Shown in pieces: positions 44,273 through 53,645 of a DNA stretch of 64,000 nt. How positions within the stretch are numbered: position 1 is the first letter of the stretch; each line of letters starts with the position of its first letter. The DNA comes from JALYOC01 sp036675345 (GTDB lineage Bacteria; Myxococcota; Myxococcia; Myxococcales; Myxococcaceae): the NCBI GenBank assembly GCA_036675345.1, contig JAKFFE010000019.1:434001-498000 (forward strand). Reading direction: 5' to 3'. The notes under the pieces were generated by a model that ran no database searches, had not been told where the DNA came from, and was given only the letters and a program-made list of their open reading frames with translations. The position numbers and the translations under genes are program-made.

Positions 44273-44358
44273 GCGAGCGGTCCGGCAAGTCTATACGAGC
44301 CTGCCGGCGGGATTCTCCCTCTTCGAATTCTCGCCGCCGATCCCCGCCGGGTTGCGGC

Positions 44359-45558
44359 TCATTTTTTCCCGGCTTCACCCGGAGTGAGGCGGAGCAGCTT
44401 TCCGTTGGAATCATCGGTGAGCAGGTAGAGGGCGCCCTCCGGTCCCTGGACCACCTCGCGGATCCGCGCGTTCAGGTGCGTCAACAGGCGCTCTTCCCCG
44501 ACCACCCGATCCTCCTTCAGGACCAGCCGCACCAGGGCCTGGCTGGAGAGGCCGCCGATCAGGAAGTTGCCCTTCCATTCCGGAAACAGCGCGCCGGAGT
44601 AGACGGTCAGCCCGCTGGGGGAGATCACCGGATCCCAGTAGTAGACCGGTTGCTCCATCCCCGGGGCCTGGGTGGCGGAGTGGAGTCGCTTGCCGGAGTA
44701 CTCCTCGCCGTAGCCGATGTCCGGCCAGCCGTAGTCCTTGCCCACCGAGATCAGGTTCAGCTCATCGCCGCCCTGGGGGCCCATCTCCACCACCCACAGT
44801 CGGCCCTGCGCATCCAGCGCCGCGGAGAGGATGTTGCGGTGGCCCAGGGTCCAGATCTCCGGGCGGGTGCCCTCCTTGCCCACCAGTGGGTTGTCGCGGG
44901 GCACCGAACCGTCGGGGTTGATCCGGACCAGCTTCCCGAAGTGGCTGCGCAGGTCCCGCGACTGGACCCGGCCGGGGAGGTCCGAGCGATCCCCCAGGGT
45001 GACGAACAGCTTCCCGTCCGGCGCGAACACCAGCCGGCCTCCGGCGTGCTTGGTGGAGTCCAGGGTGGGCTGCATCCGGAAGATCACCTCCAGCCCCTCG
45101 ATCCGGGGCCGGGGTCCGTCCACCAGCTTGGCCCGCGCCACCGCCAGGCCGTTTCCTCCCTCGCGGGGCTCGTAATAGGACCAGTAGATCCGCCCGCTCT
45201 TCGCGTGGTCCGGCCCCACCTCCACGTCCATCAGTCCGCCCTGCCCCCGCCCGTCCACCTTGGGCAGCCCCTCCACCGGCGGCGACTTCTTCCCGTCCTG
45301 GGTGACCAGGTACAGCTTCCCGGTCGGCTTCTCCGTCACCAGCATCCGTCGATCGGGCAGAAACGCGATCGCCCACGGCTGGTTGAACCCGGAGGCCAGC
45401 TCGGTGACGTTGAGCGGGGTGCGGGTCCGCACCTCCTCCGCCCGGGTCTGCTGGGGGAAGGCCGGCTTGTTCTCGGGGACGTTGGGAGGATCGGTCTTCA
45501 CCGGCGCGGCGAGGGCCAGCGAGGACAGCAGGGCGGCGGCGAGTCTGGGCAGGGTCAT
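44359..45558 (-). CDS. PQQ-dependent sugar (aldose) dehydrogenase-like protein
   Basis: 399 residues with a Sec signal (LAAALLSSLALAA). The beta-propeller of the soluble glucose/YliI family is clear: SGFNQPWAIAFLPDRRMLVTEKPTG, GGLMDVEVGPD, HAGGRLVFAPDGKLFVTLGDR, GHRNILSAALD, VEMGPQGGDELNLI and DYGWPDIGYG. It oxidises sugars in the periplasm with PQQ if the cofactor is supplied; no pqq genes are in the window. It lies 82 nt downstream of the btuC-like gene, same strand. Confidence 0.92.
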   Translation of the reverse strand: MTLPRLAAALLSSLALAAPVKTDPPNVPENKPAFPQQTRAEEVRTRTPLNVTELASGFNQPWAIAFLPDRRMLVTEKPTGKLYLVTQDGKKSPPVEGLPKVDGRGQGGLMDVEVGPDHAKSGRIYWSYYEPREGGNGLAVARAKLVDGPRPRIEGLEVIFRMQPTLDSTKHAGGRLVFAPDGKLFVTLGDRSDLPGRVQSRDLRSHFGKLVRINPDGSVPRDNPLVGKEGTRPEIWTLGHRNILSAALDAQGRLWVVEMGPQGGDELNLISVGKDYGWPDIGYGEEYSGKRLHSATQAPGMEQPVYYWDPVISPSGLTVYSGALFPEWKGNFLIGGLSSQALVRLVLKEDRVVGEERLLTHLNARIREVVQGPEGALYLLTDDSNGKLLRLTPGEAGKK

Positions 45559-45640
45559 GGGCGAAGGGCTCCGGCTGAAAAGGTGCGGAACCCCGGCCGG
45601 CCCCGGAAGGGGTCTGCGCTCTCCCTGCCTGCCCAGCGAG

Positions 45641-46696
45641 CTAGCCAGCCAGCTCGCGCTCGTTCTTGCGCAGCAAGAGCAGGAAGAAGGGACCGCCCAG
45701 CAGCGCGGTGATCACCCCTACCGGCGGTTCGGCCGACAGCGCGGAGAACAGCAGCCGCGCGCCCAGGTCGGCCAGCATCAGGAACCCCGCCCCGGCGATG
45801 GCGCTGGCCGGCAACAACAGTCGCTGGTCGGGGCCCAGCCACATCCGCAGCAGGTGGGGGACGATCAGCCCCACGAAACCGATCAGCCCGGAGATGGCCA
45901 CCGCGCCGGCCACGCTGAGCGAGGCGGCCAGCAGCATCCACCGCCGGGTCCGCTCCACCCGGACCCCCAGGGACGCGGCGTCCTCATCTCCCAGGGTCAG
46001 CAGATTCAGCCGGGAGGCGTTGAGCACCATCACCCCGATCGCCACCGCCTGCAGCAGGGCGGCGCCGATCAAGGTCGCCGGCTTCTCGTAGCCCAGCGCG
46101 CCGGCCAGCCAGTAGAGGATCTCGCCGATCCGCTCCGGCGAGGAGAGGGTCTTGATGGAGGTGATCGCCGCGGCGGCAAAGGCGTTGAACACCACCCCCG
46201 CCAGCAGCGCCGCATACGGGGAGCTGCGCCCGTGCACCCGGCTGGCCGCCGAGACCAGGGCGATCGCGCCCAGCGAGCCGAGGAAGGCGAACAGCGAGGG
46301 AGCGGAGACCCGCGCCAGTCCGGGGAGTCCGCTCAGCTCGGCCAGGGTGCCCAGTCCCAGCGCAATCGAGAGGGTGGCGCCCACCGCCGCGCCCCCGGAG
46401 ACGCCCAGCACGAAGGGATCCGCCAGCGGATTGCGCAGCAGGGCCTGGAGGGTGCAGCCGGAAGCCGCCAGCGCGGCGCCCACGATCGCGCCCAGCACCG
46501 CCCGGGGCAGCCGGAGCGACCAGAAGATCACCGCGTCGGTGGAGTCGAGTTCGAACAGCGCGGCCCTCAGTGAGATCGGCTGCTCGCCAAAGCGCGCCGC
46601 CAGGGCGAAGGCGATCACCGTCACCACGCTCAGCGCCGAGAGCACCGCCATCGCCCGGGCGGGGGTGAAGCGCGCTGAGGGGGAGACTGCCTCCAT
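45641..46696 (-). CDS. btuC: FecCD-family ABC permease (BtuC-type)
   Basis: 351 residues, about ten membrane helices. Family motifs: RLPRAVLGAIVGAALAASGCTLQALLRNPLADPFVLGVSGGAAVGA and GLIGFVGLIVPHLLRMWLGPDQR, the latter being the ATPase-coupling region. Imports vitamin B12 or ferric chelates. It is encoded apart from btuF and btuD but on the same strand; no other permease of this type is in the window, so it is the likely membrane partner. Confidence 0.87.
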   Translation of the reverse strand: MEAVSPSARFTPARAMAVLSALSVVTVIAFALAARFGEQPISLRAALFELDSTDAVIFWSLRLPRAVLGAIVGAALAASGCTLQALLRNPLADPFVLGVSGGAAVGATLSIALGLGTLAELSGLPGLARVSAPSLFAFLGSLGAIALVSAASRVHGRSSPYAALLAGVVFNAFAAAAITSIKTLSSPERIGEILYWLAGALGYEKPATLIGAALLQAVAIGVMVLNASRLNLLTLGDEDAASLGVRVERTRRWMLLAASLSVAGAVAISGLIGFVGLIVPHLLRMWLGPDQRLLLPASAIAGAGFLMLADLGARLLFSALSAEPPVGVITALLGGPFFLLLLRKNERELAG

Positions 46697-46829
46697 GGAG
46701 GTGACTCGCTACCTTGGAAGCGCGCGGGTTGCCCACTGAAAAGGCGGGTCGGGGTCCGCTGGTCCGGACGCCTGGCTGGCGGACGGGCATGGACTCCTCC
46801 TGCCTCCGACCGATTCCTACGTTCAGTCC

Positions 46830-47141
46830 ATGCAAAACACGAAGCGAGTACTCCTGGCGGCGGGGCTGGCCTCCGCCCTGACCCTGGGCTGCAGCGGCGA
46901 AGGTCCCGCCAGCGAGGCCCAGTCCCACCAGATGACCACCACGGTGCACGAGGGCGAGCAACCCACGGTCACCGGGAAGAAGCTGGACTTCGACTCCAGC
47001 GGCCACGTGCTGAACAGCGACACCGGCACCGGCGGCTCCGGCAGTGAGGCCTGCGAGGACGGGACCTCGGCGGCGTGCGTGGAACCGCAGGCGGGGGGGA
47101 TTGAGGGACCGGGGGGTCCGCAGCCGGGGCAGAACCCGTAG
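46830..47141 (+). CDS. Small putative lipoprotein (103 aa)
   Basis: Lipoprotein signal VLLAAGLASALTLGCSGEG (lipobox TLGC, Cys near residue 21). The remainder is short, polar and Gly/Pro-rich with two cysteines. No domain. It lies just upstream of the UvrA paralogue, on the same strand. Confidence 0.7.
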   Translation: MQNTKRVLLAAGLASALTLGCSGEGPASEAQSHQMTTTVHEGEQPTVTGKKLDFDSSGHVLNSDTGTGGSGSEACEDGTSAACVEPQAGGIEGPGGPQPGQNP

Positions 47142-47167
47142 CCACCATCCGCAACCGAGGGGGCAAG

Positions 47168-49789
47168 ATGGCGAGACGTCGGCGCACCGAGGTGCCGGAA
47201 GACTCGCGGATGGTGCGGGTGCGCGGGGCCCGGGTACACAACCTGAAGGACGTGGCAGTGGACCTTCCGCGCGATGCCCTGGTGGCGTTCACCGGGGTCT
47301 CCGGCTCGGGCAAGTCCTCGCTGGCGTTTGGCACCCTCTACGCCGAGGCCCAGCGCCGGTACTTCGAGTCGGTGGCGCCCTATGCGCGCCGGTTGATCGA
47401 TCAACTGGACGTGCCGGAGGTGGACTCGATTGACGGGCTGCCTCCGGCGGTGGCGCTGCAGCAGCACCGCGGTTCGCCGACCTCCCGTTCCTCGGTGGGC
47501 AGCGTCACCACCCTCTCCAACTCACTGCGGCTGCTCTACTCGCGCGCCGGGCGCTATCCGGCGGGGCAGGCGCACCTGGAGGCGGAGGCGTTCTCGCCCA
47601 ACACCCCCGCCGGGGCCTGTCCGCGTTGCCACGGGCTGGGCCGGATCTACGACGTCACCGAGCAGTCGATGGTCCCGGACGACTCGCTGACCATCCGTCA
47701 GAAGGCGATCGCCGCCTGGCCCGCCGGCTGGCACCAGCAGAACCTGCGCGACATCCTGATGACGCTGGGGATCGACCTGGACACCCCCTGGCGACGACTG
47801 CCGAAGAAGACCCGGGACTGGCTGCTGTTCACCGACGAGCAGCCGGTGGTCCCGGTCTACAACGGCTTCACCCCGCAGGAGGTGAAGGCGGCGCTGCGCC
47901 GCAAGGAGGACCCCAGCTACATGGGCACCTTCACCAGCGCCAAGCGCTACGTGCTCACCACCTTCGCCAACACCGAGAGCGCGGTGATCAAGAAGCGCGT
48001 GGCCCGCAGCCTGGTCAGCGGCGACTGTCCGGAGTGCGCAGGGAAGCGGCTGCGCAGGGAGTCCTTGTCGGTGACCTTCGCCGGCCTGGACATCGGTGAG
48101 CTGTCCCGGCTGACGCTCAAGCAACTGGGAGAGTTGCTGCGGCCGTTCGCCGAAGGGGTGGCGGGCTCGCGGCGGCTGCACGCCCATCCGGAGCAGGAGT
48201 TGGTGGCGCAGCGGCTGACCGGGGATCTGGTGGCGCGGCTGGCGATCCTGGAGGGGCTGGGCCTGGGCTACCTCTCCTTGGAGCGCAGCACCCCCACCCT
48301 CTCTCCCGGCGAGCTGCAGCGCCTGCGGCTGGCCACCCAGATCCGCTCCAACCTGTTCGGGGTGGTGTACGTGCTGGACGAGCCCTCCGCCGGCCTCCAC
48401 CCCGCGGACACCGAGGCGATGCTGCACGCGCTGGAGCAGCTGAAGGGGAGCGGCAACTCGCTGTTCGTGGTGGAGCACGAGGTGGAGCTGATCCGGCACG
48501 CGGACTGGATCGTGGACGTGGGACCGGACGCCGGCGAGCAGGGCGGGACCATCCTCTACAGCGGACCGCCAGCGGGGCTGGCCCAGGTGGAGGCCTCCCA
48601 CACCCGTCGCTACCTGTTCGGAGCGGAGGCCAGCCTGCGCGCCCAGCCGCGCCTGCCAGGGAGCTGGCTGCGGCTGCGGGGGGTCTCGCGCAACAACCTC
48701 CATGGGCTGGATGTGGAGTTCCCGCTGGGAGTGATGACCGCGGTGACCGGGATCTCCGGTTCGGGGAAGTCCAGCCTGGTCAGTCAGGTGCTGGTGGAGC
48801 TGGTGGCGGACGCGCTGGGACACCAGGTCCCGGACGAGCCGGAGGAGGGAGAGGAGCTGGAGCGCGCTCCGCTGCTGACCACCGGCGGAGAGATCAGCTC
48901 CGGGATGGAGCACGTGCGCCGGCTGGTGCGGGTGGACCAGAAGCCGATCGGCCGCACCCCGCGCTCCAACCTGGCCACCTACACCGGGCTGTTCGACCCG
49001 GTCCGCAAGCTGTTCGCCGCCACCCGCCTGGCCCGCGCGCGGAAGTACGACGCCGGGCGGTTCTCCTTCAACGTGGCCAAGGGCCGCTGCGAACACTGCG
49101 AGGGCGAGGGGTTCGTCAGCGTGGAGCTGATCTTCCTGCCCAGCGTCTTCGCCCCCTGCCCGACCTGCCACGGCACCCGCTACAACCCCAAGACGCTGGA
49201 GATTCAGTTCCGGGGAAAGAACATCGCCCAGGTGCTGGGGATGACGGTGGATGAGGCGTGGGCCTTCTTCACCGACGAGCCGCCGGTGCGCCACGCGCTG
49301 GAGGTGTTGCGGGAGGTGGGCCTGGGCTACCTGCGGCTGGGGCAGCCGGCCACCGAGCTCTCCGGCGGCGAGGCGCAGCGGATCAAGCTGGCCACCGAGC
49401 TGCAGCGGATGAGCCGGGGGGAGACCCTCTACGTGCTGGACGAACCCACCACCGGGCTGCACCCGGCGGACGTGGACCGGCTGCTGGTGCAGCTGAACCG
49501 GCTGGTGGACGCGGGGAACACGGTGATCGTGGTCGAGCACGACATGCGGGTGGTGGCCGCCTGCGACTGGATGATCGACATCGGACCGGGCGCCGGGGAA
49601 GAAGGCGGACGGGTGGTGGCCTCCGGGACCCCGGCCCAGGTGTCAGAGGCGGAGGGCAGCCGGACCGCGCCGTACCTGGCCCGGGCGCTGGGGGTCGCTG
49701 CTCCGGACCGGGAAACCACTGCAAGGGCCACGGAGGCCCTAGACTTGGGAACCACGGACCGGAACCAGACGTCCCCCCGGATGACATGA
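47168..49789 (+). CDS. UvrA paralogue (UvrA2/drug-resistance type)
   Basis: 873 residues, shorter than the roughly 940 of housekeeping UvrA. Two ABC cores: Walker A at 43-50 (GVSGSGKS) and later GISGSGKSSLV; Walker B VLDEPSAGLHP and VLDEPTTGLHP. Zinc modules include CEHCEGEGFVSVELIFLPSVFAPCPTC. The first signature is LSPGELQR instead of LSGGE, the second is normal (LSGGEAQRIKLA). This form is linked to DNA-binding drug tolerance in other bacteria rather than core excision repair. Its last codons overlap the next gene (ATGA). Confidence 0.88.
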   Translation: MARRRRTEVPEDSRMVRVRGARVHNLKDVAVDLPRDALVAFTGVSGSGKSSLAFGTLYAEAQRRYFESVAPYARRLIDQLDVPEVDSIDGLPPAVALQQHRGSPTSRSSVGSVTTLSNSLRLLYSRAGRYPAGQAHLEAEAFSPNTPAGACPRCHGLGRIYDVTEQSMVPDDSLTIRQKAIAAWPAGWHQQNLRDILMTLGIDLDTPWRRLPKKTRDWLLFTDEQPVVPVYNGFTPQEVKAALRRKEDPSYMGTFTSAKRYVLTTFANTESAVIKKRVARSLVSGDCPECAGKRLRRESLSVTFAGLDIGELSRLTLKQLGELLRPFAEGVAGSRRLHAHPEQELVAQRLTGDLVARLAILEGLGLGYLSLERSTPTLSPGELQRLRLATQIRSNLFGVVYVLDEPSAGLHPADTEAMLHALEQLKGSGNSLFVVEHEVELIRHADWIVDVGPDAGEQGGTILYSGPPAGLAQVEASHTRRYLFGAEASLRAQPRLPGSWLRLRGVSRNNLHGLDVEFPLGVMTAVTGISGSGKSSLVSQVLVELVADALGHQVPDEPEEGEELERAPLLTTGGEISSGMEHVRRLVRVDQKPIGRTPRSNLATYTGLFDPVRKLFAATRLARARKYDAGRFSFNVAKGRCEHCEGEGFVSVELIFLPSVFAPCPTCHGTRYNPKTLEIQFRGKNIAQVLGMTVDEAWAFFTDEPPVRHALEVLREVGLGYLRLGQPATELSGGEAQRIKLATELQRMSRGETLYVLDEPTTGLHPADVDRLLVQLNRLVDAGNTVIVVEHDMRVVAACDWMIDIGPGAGEEGGRVVASGTPAQVSEAEGSRTAPYLARALGVAAPDRETTARATEALDLGTTDRNQTSPRMT

Positions 49790-51093
49790 CTCTCCGCTGC
49801 CCTGCCTTCATTGCCGCCTGCCTCGCGCTGGCCTGCGCCTCGACCCGGTCCCACGGGGTTCTTGAGGGGTCCTCGAAGCGGGTGATCACCCCGGGACCCG
49901 CCGCTTGCGGCCAACTGGTGGTTCGTCCGGCCTCGCTTCCCGACCGGGACGTCTTCGCCGTCGGGGAGAGGGTGTTGGTGGTGGGCTCGGGCAGTCGCCC
50001 CGACTACCGGCCGCGACTCCAGGTGATGGATCCCCGCACCCTGAAGTGGACCCCGCTTGATCCCCAGGGTGCGCCACCGATGGTCGTCGGCTACAGCAAC
50101 TACACGATCACCTGGTTCGCGGTGGCAGACCGCCTGGTGGGTCTGTACCCGCTGGGGATGGTGGTGGTGGATCCCCAGCGGCGGACGTTCCAACAGGCCG
50201 CCCTTCCCCCGGGGCTTGAAGGGCGGCCCTACGTCATCAGCGACTACGAGTTCGTCTTCCCGAGCCATCGGTTCGACGCGCAGCGCGTGAAGTTCAAGCC
50301 CTCGCCCGAACCGCTGCGCCGCCTGGGTCCCCATTGGATCCCGTTCGGACGCACGGTGGTGGCGTTGGACCCGGTGACCCGGAAGGGCGCCTCGGTCTCG
50401 CTGATCACCGGGGAGGAGACGCCGCTGTCGTTCGAGGGCCTGCCTGCCGTCACCGGCCAGGTGCTGGTCACGCGGCTGGGTGGGCGGCGCATCCTGGTGG
50501 TGGGCCAGACGCCGGCGCAGGACAAGGTGGCGGCGGCGGTCTACGAACTCGACCAGCGACGGTGGAAGGCAATCGCGGAGCAGGAGCTGGCGTTCCTCGA
50601 TCCCCAGCGGATCCACAGCTACCTCGTCCCCGACGCTCCGGGGTCCTGGCTCCACCAGCCGAATGGACCGCAGCAGCCGAAGGAGCTGTACCAGCTCAAT
50701 CCGGAGACGCGGACCTTCTCGCGCCACCCGCTCCCCACCGGCGTCTCCGCGGTCGGCGCTCCCAATGGGCTCTACGTGTTCGACGAGAGCACCCTCAAGC
50801 TGTTCGCGCCCGGCCAGGGCGAGATCTGCCAGTGGTCGACGGGGGAGATCCCCAAGAACAGCATGCGGGGCGAGACGTGGACCTCTCCGGGCCTCCATGG
50901 CTCCAGGGTGCTCGACGCTTCGGGCGGCTTGGAGCCGTTCGACCTGGTGAAGCGGATCGGCCCGCGGCTGCTGGTGACCTCGGACCGCTCGGTGGATGGC
51001 AACCCCGCCTGCCCGCCGGGCGCCTCCTGCCTTCCGCACGACGAGCGCCTGGTTCAGCACCAGCCCTACTCCGGACTGATCGAGTTCCGCTGA
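49786..51093 (+). CDS. Lipoprotein with kelch-like/beta-propeller repeats
   Basis: 435 residues starting inside the uvrA-like stop. Signal FIAACLALACAST (lipobox LALAC). The body alternates short strands with repeated patterns such as PRTLKWTPLD, PQRRTFQQAALP, DQRRWKAIAEQ and PETRTFSRHPLP, as in kelch-type propellers where a line of text summarises a value. Function unknown; the overlap with a DNA-related ATPase gene is striking because one is cytosolic and the other exported. Confidence 0.75.
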   Translation: MTLRCPAFIAACLALACASTRSHGVLEGSSKRVITPGPAACGQLVVRPASLPDRDVFAVGERVLVVGSGSRPDYRPRLQVMDPRTLKWTPLDPQGAPPMVVGYSNYTITWFAVADRLVGLYPLGMVVVDPQRRTFQQAALPPGLEGRPYVISDYEFVFPSHRFDAQRVKFKPSPEPLRRLGPHWIPFGRTVVALDPVTRKGASVSLITGEETPLSFEGLPAVTGQVLVTRLGGRRILVVGQTPAQDKVAAAVYELDQRRWKAIAEQELAFLDPQRIHSYLVPDAPGSWLHQPNGPQQPKELYQLNPETRTFSRHPLPTGVSAVGAPNGLYVFDESTLKLFAPGQGEICQWSTGEIPKNSMRGETWTSPGLHGSRVLDASGGLEPFDLVKRIGPRLLVTSDRSVDGNPACPPGASCLPHDERLVQHQPYSGLIEFR

Positions 51094-51189
51094 GCGCCGG
51101 CTGAGGGCGGTCAGCCGCGAGCCAACCTGGCGCTGGCCGGACGGCCGACGGGTGCGTCGGTTCAACGCACCTGCCCCGGGCGCCGCCCG

Positions 51190-52047
51190 CTACCGGGCCG
51201 CCCCCGCGTCCGGCGCCCCGTGGATCAGCTCGAACAGCGTCCGCAGCCCACGGCCGATGTTCGGTCCCGGGTGGAGGAGATCCTCGGAGGGCACGCTGAC
51301 CCACCTCGCCTCCCGGAGCCCGGGCAGCGCGCGCAGGTTCTCGCCGCCGGACTCGTGGCCCATCACCGCGTCGATCACCACGTCCGGCCGGGCCTTGAGC
51401 GCGCTCTCCGCCGAGTACACCGGGTACGGGGCCTTGGCCCCGGCGGCGGCGTTCTTGGCCCCCGCATCCTTCAGCAGCTCGTCCACGAACGCGCCCGGTC
51501 CCGCCACCACCAGGGGGGAGAAGCCGTAGATCACCAGCACCTTCTTCGAGGGCAGCCGCTTGGCCTCCGCCCTCACCTGCCGGCGCACCGCCTCCAGCTC
51601 GCCGGCCACCCGCTCTCCTTCGGCGGGTCGGCCCAGGGCCTTGCCCACCTCGCGGATCGCCCGCAGCACGTCCGCCATCGTCTGCAGCGGCAGCACCAGC
51701 ACCGGCACGCCCAGCTCGGCCAGCTTCACCACCGGCCCCCGGTTGCCCGGCCCCGGCTGCACCAGGACCAGGTCCGGGTGCAGCGCCAGCACCGCCTCCA
51801 CGCTGGGATCCACGAACCCGCCCACCCGGGGCAGGTCCTTCACCTGCTCCAGGGTGTCGTAGCGCGAGACCCCCACCAGCCGCTCCCCACCGCCCACCGC
51901 GACCACCATCTGGGTGATCGACGGCACCAGCGTCACCACCCGTCGCACCTGGGCCTTCGGCCTGGGGCCCAGGTACTGCAGCCGGTCCGCGGGAACTTCG
52001 CCGGCGCCCAGGGTCAGCGCCAGCGCGGTGAGGAGCAGCGGGCTCAC
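51190..52047 (-). CDS. btuF: Periplasmic vitamin B12-binding protein (BtuF-type)
   Basis: 285 residues; Sec signal (LLLTALALTLGAG) without lipobox. The two-lobed metal-chelate/B12 receptor fold is visible: RVVTLVPSITQMVVAVGGGERLVGVSRYD, LPRVGGFVDPSVEAVLALHPDLVLV, then a second lobe with VVIDAVMGHESG. It delivers ligand to the BtuC-BtuD importer. The GTG start overlaps the stop of the beta-propeller lipoprotein (GTGA), putting it in one transcript with btuB. Confidence 0.9.
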   Translation of the reverse strand: MSPLLLTALALTLGAGEVPADRLQYLGPRPKAQVRRVVTLVPSITQMVVAVGGGERLVGVSRYDTLEQVKDLPRVGGFVDPSVEAVLALHPDLVLVQPGPGNRGPVVKLAELGVPVLVLPLQTMADVLRAIREVGKALGRPAEGERVAGELEAVRRQVRAEAKRLPSKKVLVIYGFSPLVVAGPGAFVDELLKDAGAKNAAAGAKAPYPVYSAESALKARPDVVIDAVMGHESGGENLRALPGLREARWVSVPSEDLLHPGPNIGRGLRTLFELIHGAPDAGAAR

Positions 52048-53645
52048 GGGACCGCCAGGACGTCGATCAGGTTGGAGACCTGCCGCTCCGGATCCACCGG
52101 GCAGGCCTGCAGCGGACCGGAGGTGGCGTGGAAGCCGCGGCGTTCCACGATTCCCCCGTCCGCCTTCAGCTCCAGCACGAACATCCGGCCGCCGTTCTGG
52201 TCTCCCAGGTAGACGTCGTCGCCCAGCACCGCGAAGCGGCTGGGCACCGCCAGCAGACAGCCCGCGTCGTTGCCGTCCTGGCAGCCGCCCGGGGTCCAGT
52301 GGGCCAGCGGGGCGTCGTTGCCGTCCAGCACCACCAGCCCGGACTTCTCCGCCTTCACGATCGGGTACGGATGGGTCCAGCTGTACTCCACCTTCCCCAG
52401 GCAGGAGACCAGCAGCCGGTCGCCGCTGGAGACCAGCTCGGTGGGCGCCAGGCAGACGTTGCTGTCCAGGGTGATCGCGGTCACGTTGCCGGTGGCCAGA
52501 TCCACCTTGGCCAGGATGCCCGGGCCGCCCGGGGCGTAGGCCTCGTCCAGGTTGGTCAGCGCCACGTACAGCGCGCCGCGGTGCACCACCGCGTCCGCCG
52601 GCCGGGGCAGGGTCACTCCGCCATCGAAGCTGTTCAGGGCCACGGTGGTCAGGTCGATCGCCCCCTCGCGGGCCGGCAGCGACGGGTTGGAGACGTTCAC
52701 CCGCAGCACCTTCTGCCCCTCGGCCGCGGCGGCGCCAAAGCCGCCCTGCAACGGGATGTAGAGGGTGCTGCCGCTCTTGGCCACGCCCTGCGCGAAGGTG
52801 TTGCCCTGGTCGGTCTCGCTCAACGGCAGCTCGGCGCGCAGGGCCAGCTCATGGCCCCCGCCAGACGCGCCGCCGGCCTCGAAGATCTGCAGGGTGCCGC
52901 TGACCGAGTTCACCACGTACACGAAGGGGTCCTCGGTGAGCACGAAGCGGGCGTCGGTGCCCACCCCCACCGTGGTCCCCACCGTGACCAGGTCACTCTG
53001 CCGCGCCTGGACCATCCCCTGGTCCACGTCCGGCACCAGGATCACGTCCCGCAGCGGGGCCAGGGCCATCGGCCGGTTGGTGCCCACCGCGCGGGTCGGT
53101 CCCAGCAGATCCGAGCCGGCCTGCATTCCCACCAGCTGTCCATTGGTGGAGCACGCGGCCACCACGTCGTACTCGCAAGTACCGGCGTGGCAGCTGGTGG
53201 CCGAACCGCAGGCGTTGTCACACGCGCCGCAGTGGACGTCGTTGTCGGTCAGATCCACGCAGGAGCGGCCGCAGCGGGTGGCGCTGGCCGGACAGGCGCT
53301 GACGCAGGCCCCGTCGCTGCAGACGCGGTCCGCGCCGCACACCGTCCCCGGGGTGCCGCAGTTGTCGGCGTCGAAGGAGGTGAACACGCAGGCTCCGTCG
53401 GCGAAGGTGGCGCCGGGCTGGCAGCGGCAGCTGCCCTCCACGCACGCCTGGCCATCACCGCAGGCCACCCCGCAGCCACCGCAGTTGTCCGGGTCGCTGC
53501 GGAACTCCTGGCAGGTGGCGGCCGATCCTTCACCACAGGCCACCTGGCCCTCCGGGCAGATCAGCCCTTGATCGGGGCAGGCGGTGAACAGCAACAACGA
53601 GGAGAGGGCCAAGCAGACACGGTGGAGTTTCATGGGGGTTCTCAT
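52044..53645 (-). CDS. Surface lipoprotein, Cys-rich plus beta-propeller, coupled to btuB and btuF (BtuG-like candidate)
   Basis: 533 residues. Lipoprotein signal LALSSLLLFTACPDQG. Residues about 30-150 are a Cys-rich region (CGEGSAATC, CGGCGVACGDGQACVEGSC, CGACDNACGSATSC). The remainder has strand-repeat character of a beta-propeller of the YncE/NHL sort (APLRDVILVPDVDQG, DPFVYVVNSVSGTLQIFEAGG, GALYVALTNLDEAY, DRLLVSCLGKVEY, DDVYLGDQNGGRMFVLEL). Its ATG overlaps the btuB stop and its stop overlaps btuF, so all three are co-translated under the cobalamin riboswitch. By analogy with Bacteroides BtuG, it may capture B12 for BtuB. ATG 53633 is an alternative start. Confidence 0.82.
   Translation of the reverse strand: MRTPMKLHRVCLALSSLLLFTACPDQGLICPEGQVACGEGSAATCQEFRSDPDNCGGCGVACGDGQACVEGSCRCQPGATFADGACVFTSFDADNCGTPGTVCGADRVCSDGACVSACPASATRCGRSCVDLTDNDVHCGACDNACGSATSCHAGTCEYDVVAACSTNGQLVGMQAGSDLLGPTRAVGTNRPMALAPLRDVILVPDVDQGMVQARQSDLVTVGTTVGVGTDARFVLTEDPFVYVVNSVSGTLQIFEAGGASGGGHELALRAELPLSETDQGNTFAQGVAKSGSTLYIPLQGGFGAAAAEGQKVLRVNVSNPSLPAREGAIDLTTVALNSFDGGVTLPRPADAVVHRGALYVALTNLDEAYAPGGPGILAKVDLATGNVTAITLDSNVCLAPTELVSSGDRLLVSCLGKVEYSWTHPYPIVKAEKSGLVVLDGNDAPLAHWTPGGCQDGNDAGCLLAVPSRFAVLGDDVYLGDQNGGRMFVLELKADGGIVERRGFHATSGPLQACPVDPERQVSNLIDVLAVP

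Noticed and set aside
46697..46829. Second cobalamin riboswitch upstream of the btuC-like gene
   Set aside because: No B12 box or CCCGCCACTGT-like element on the minus strand.
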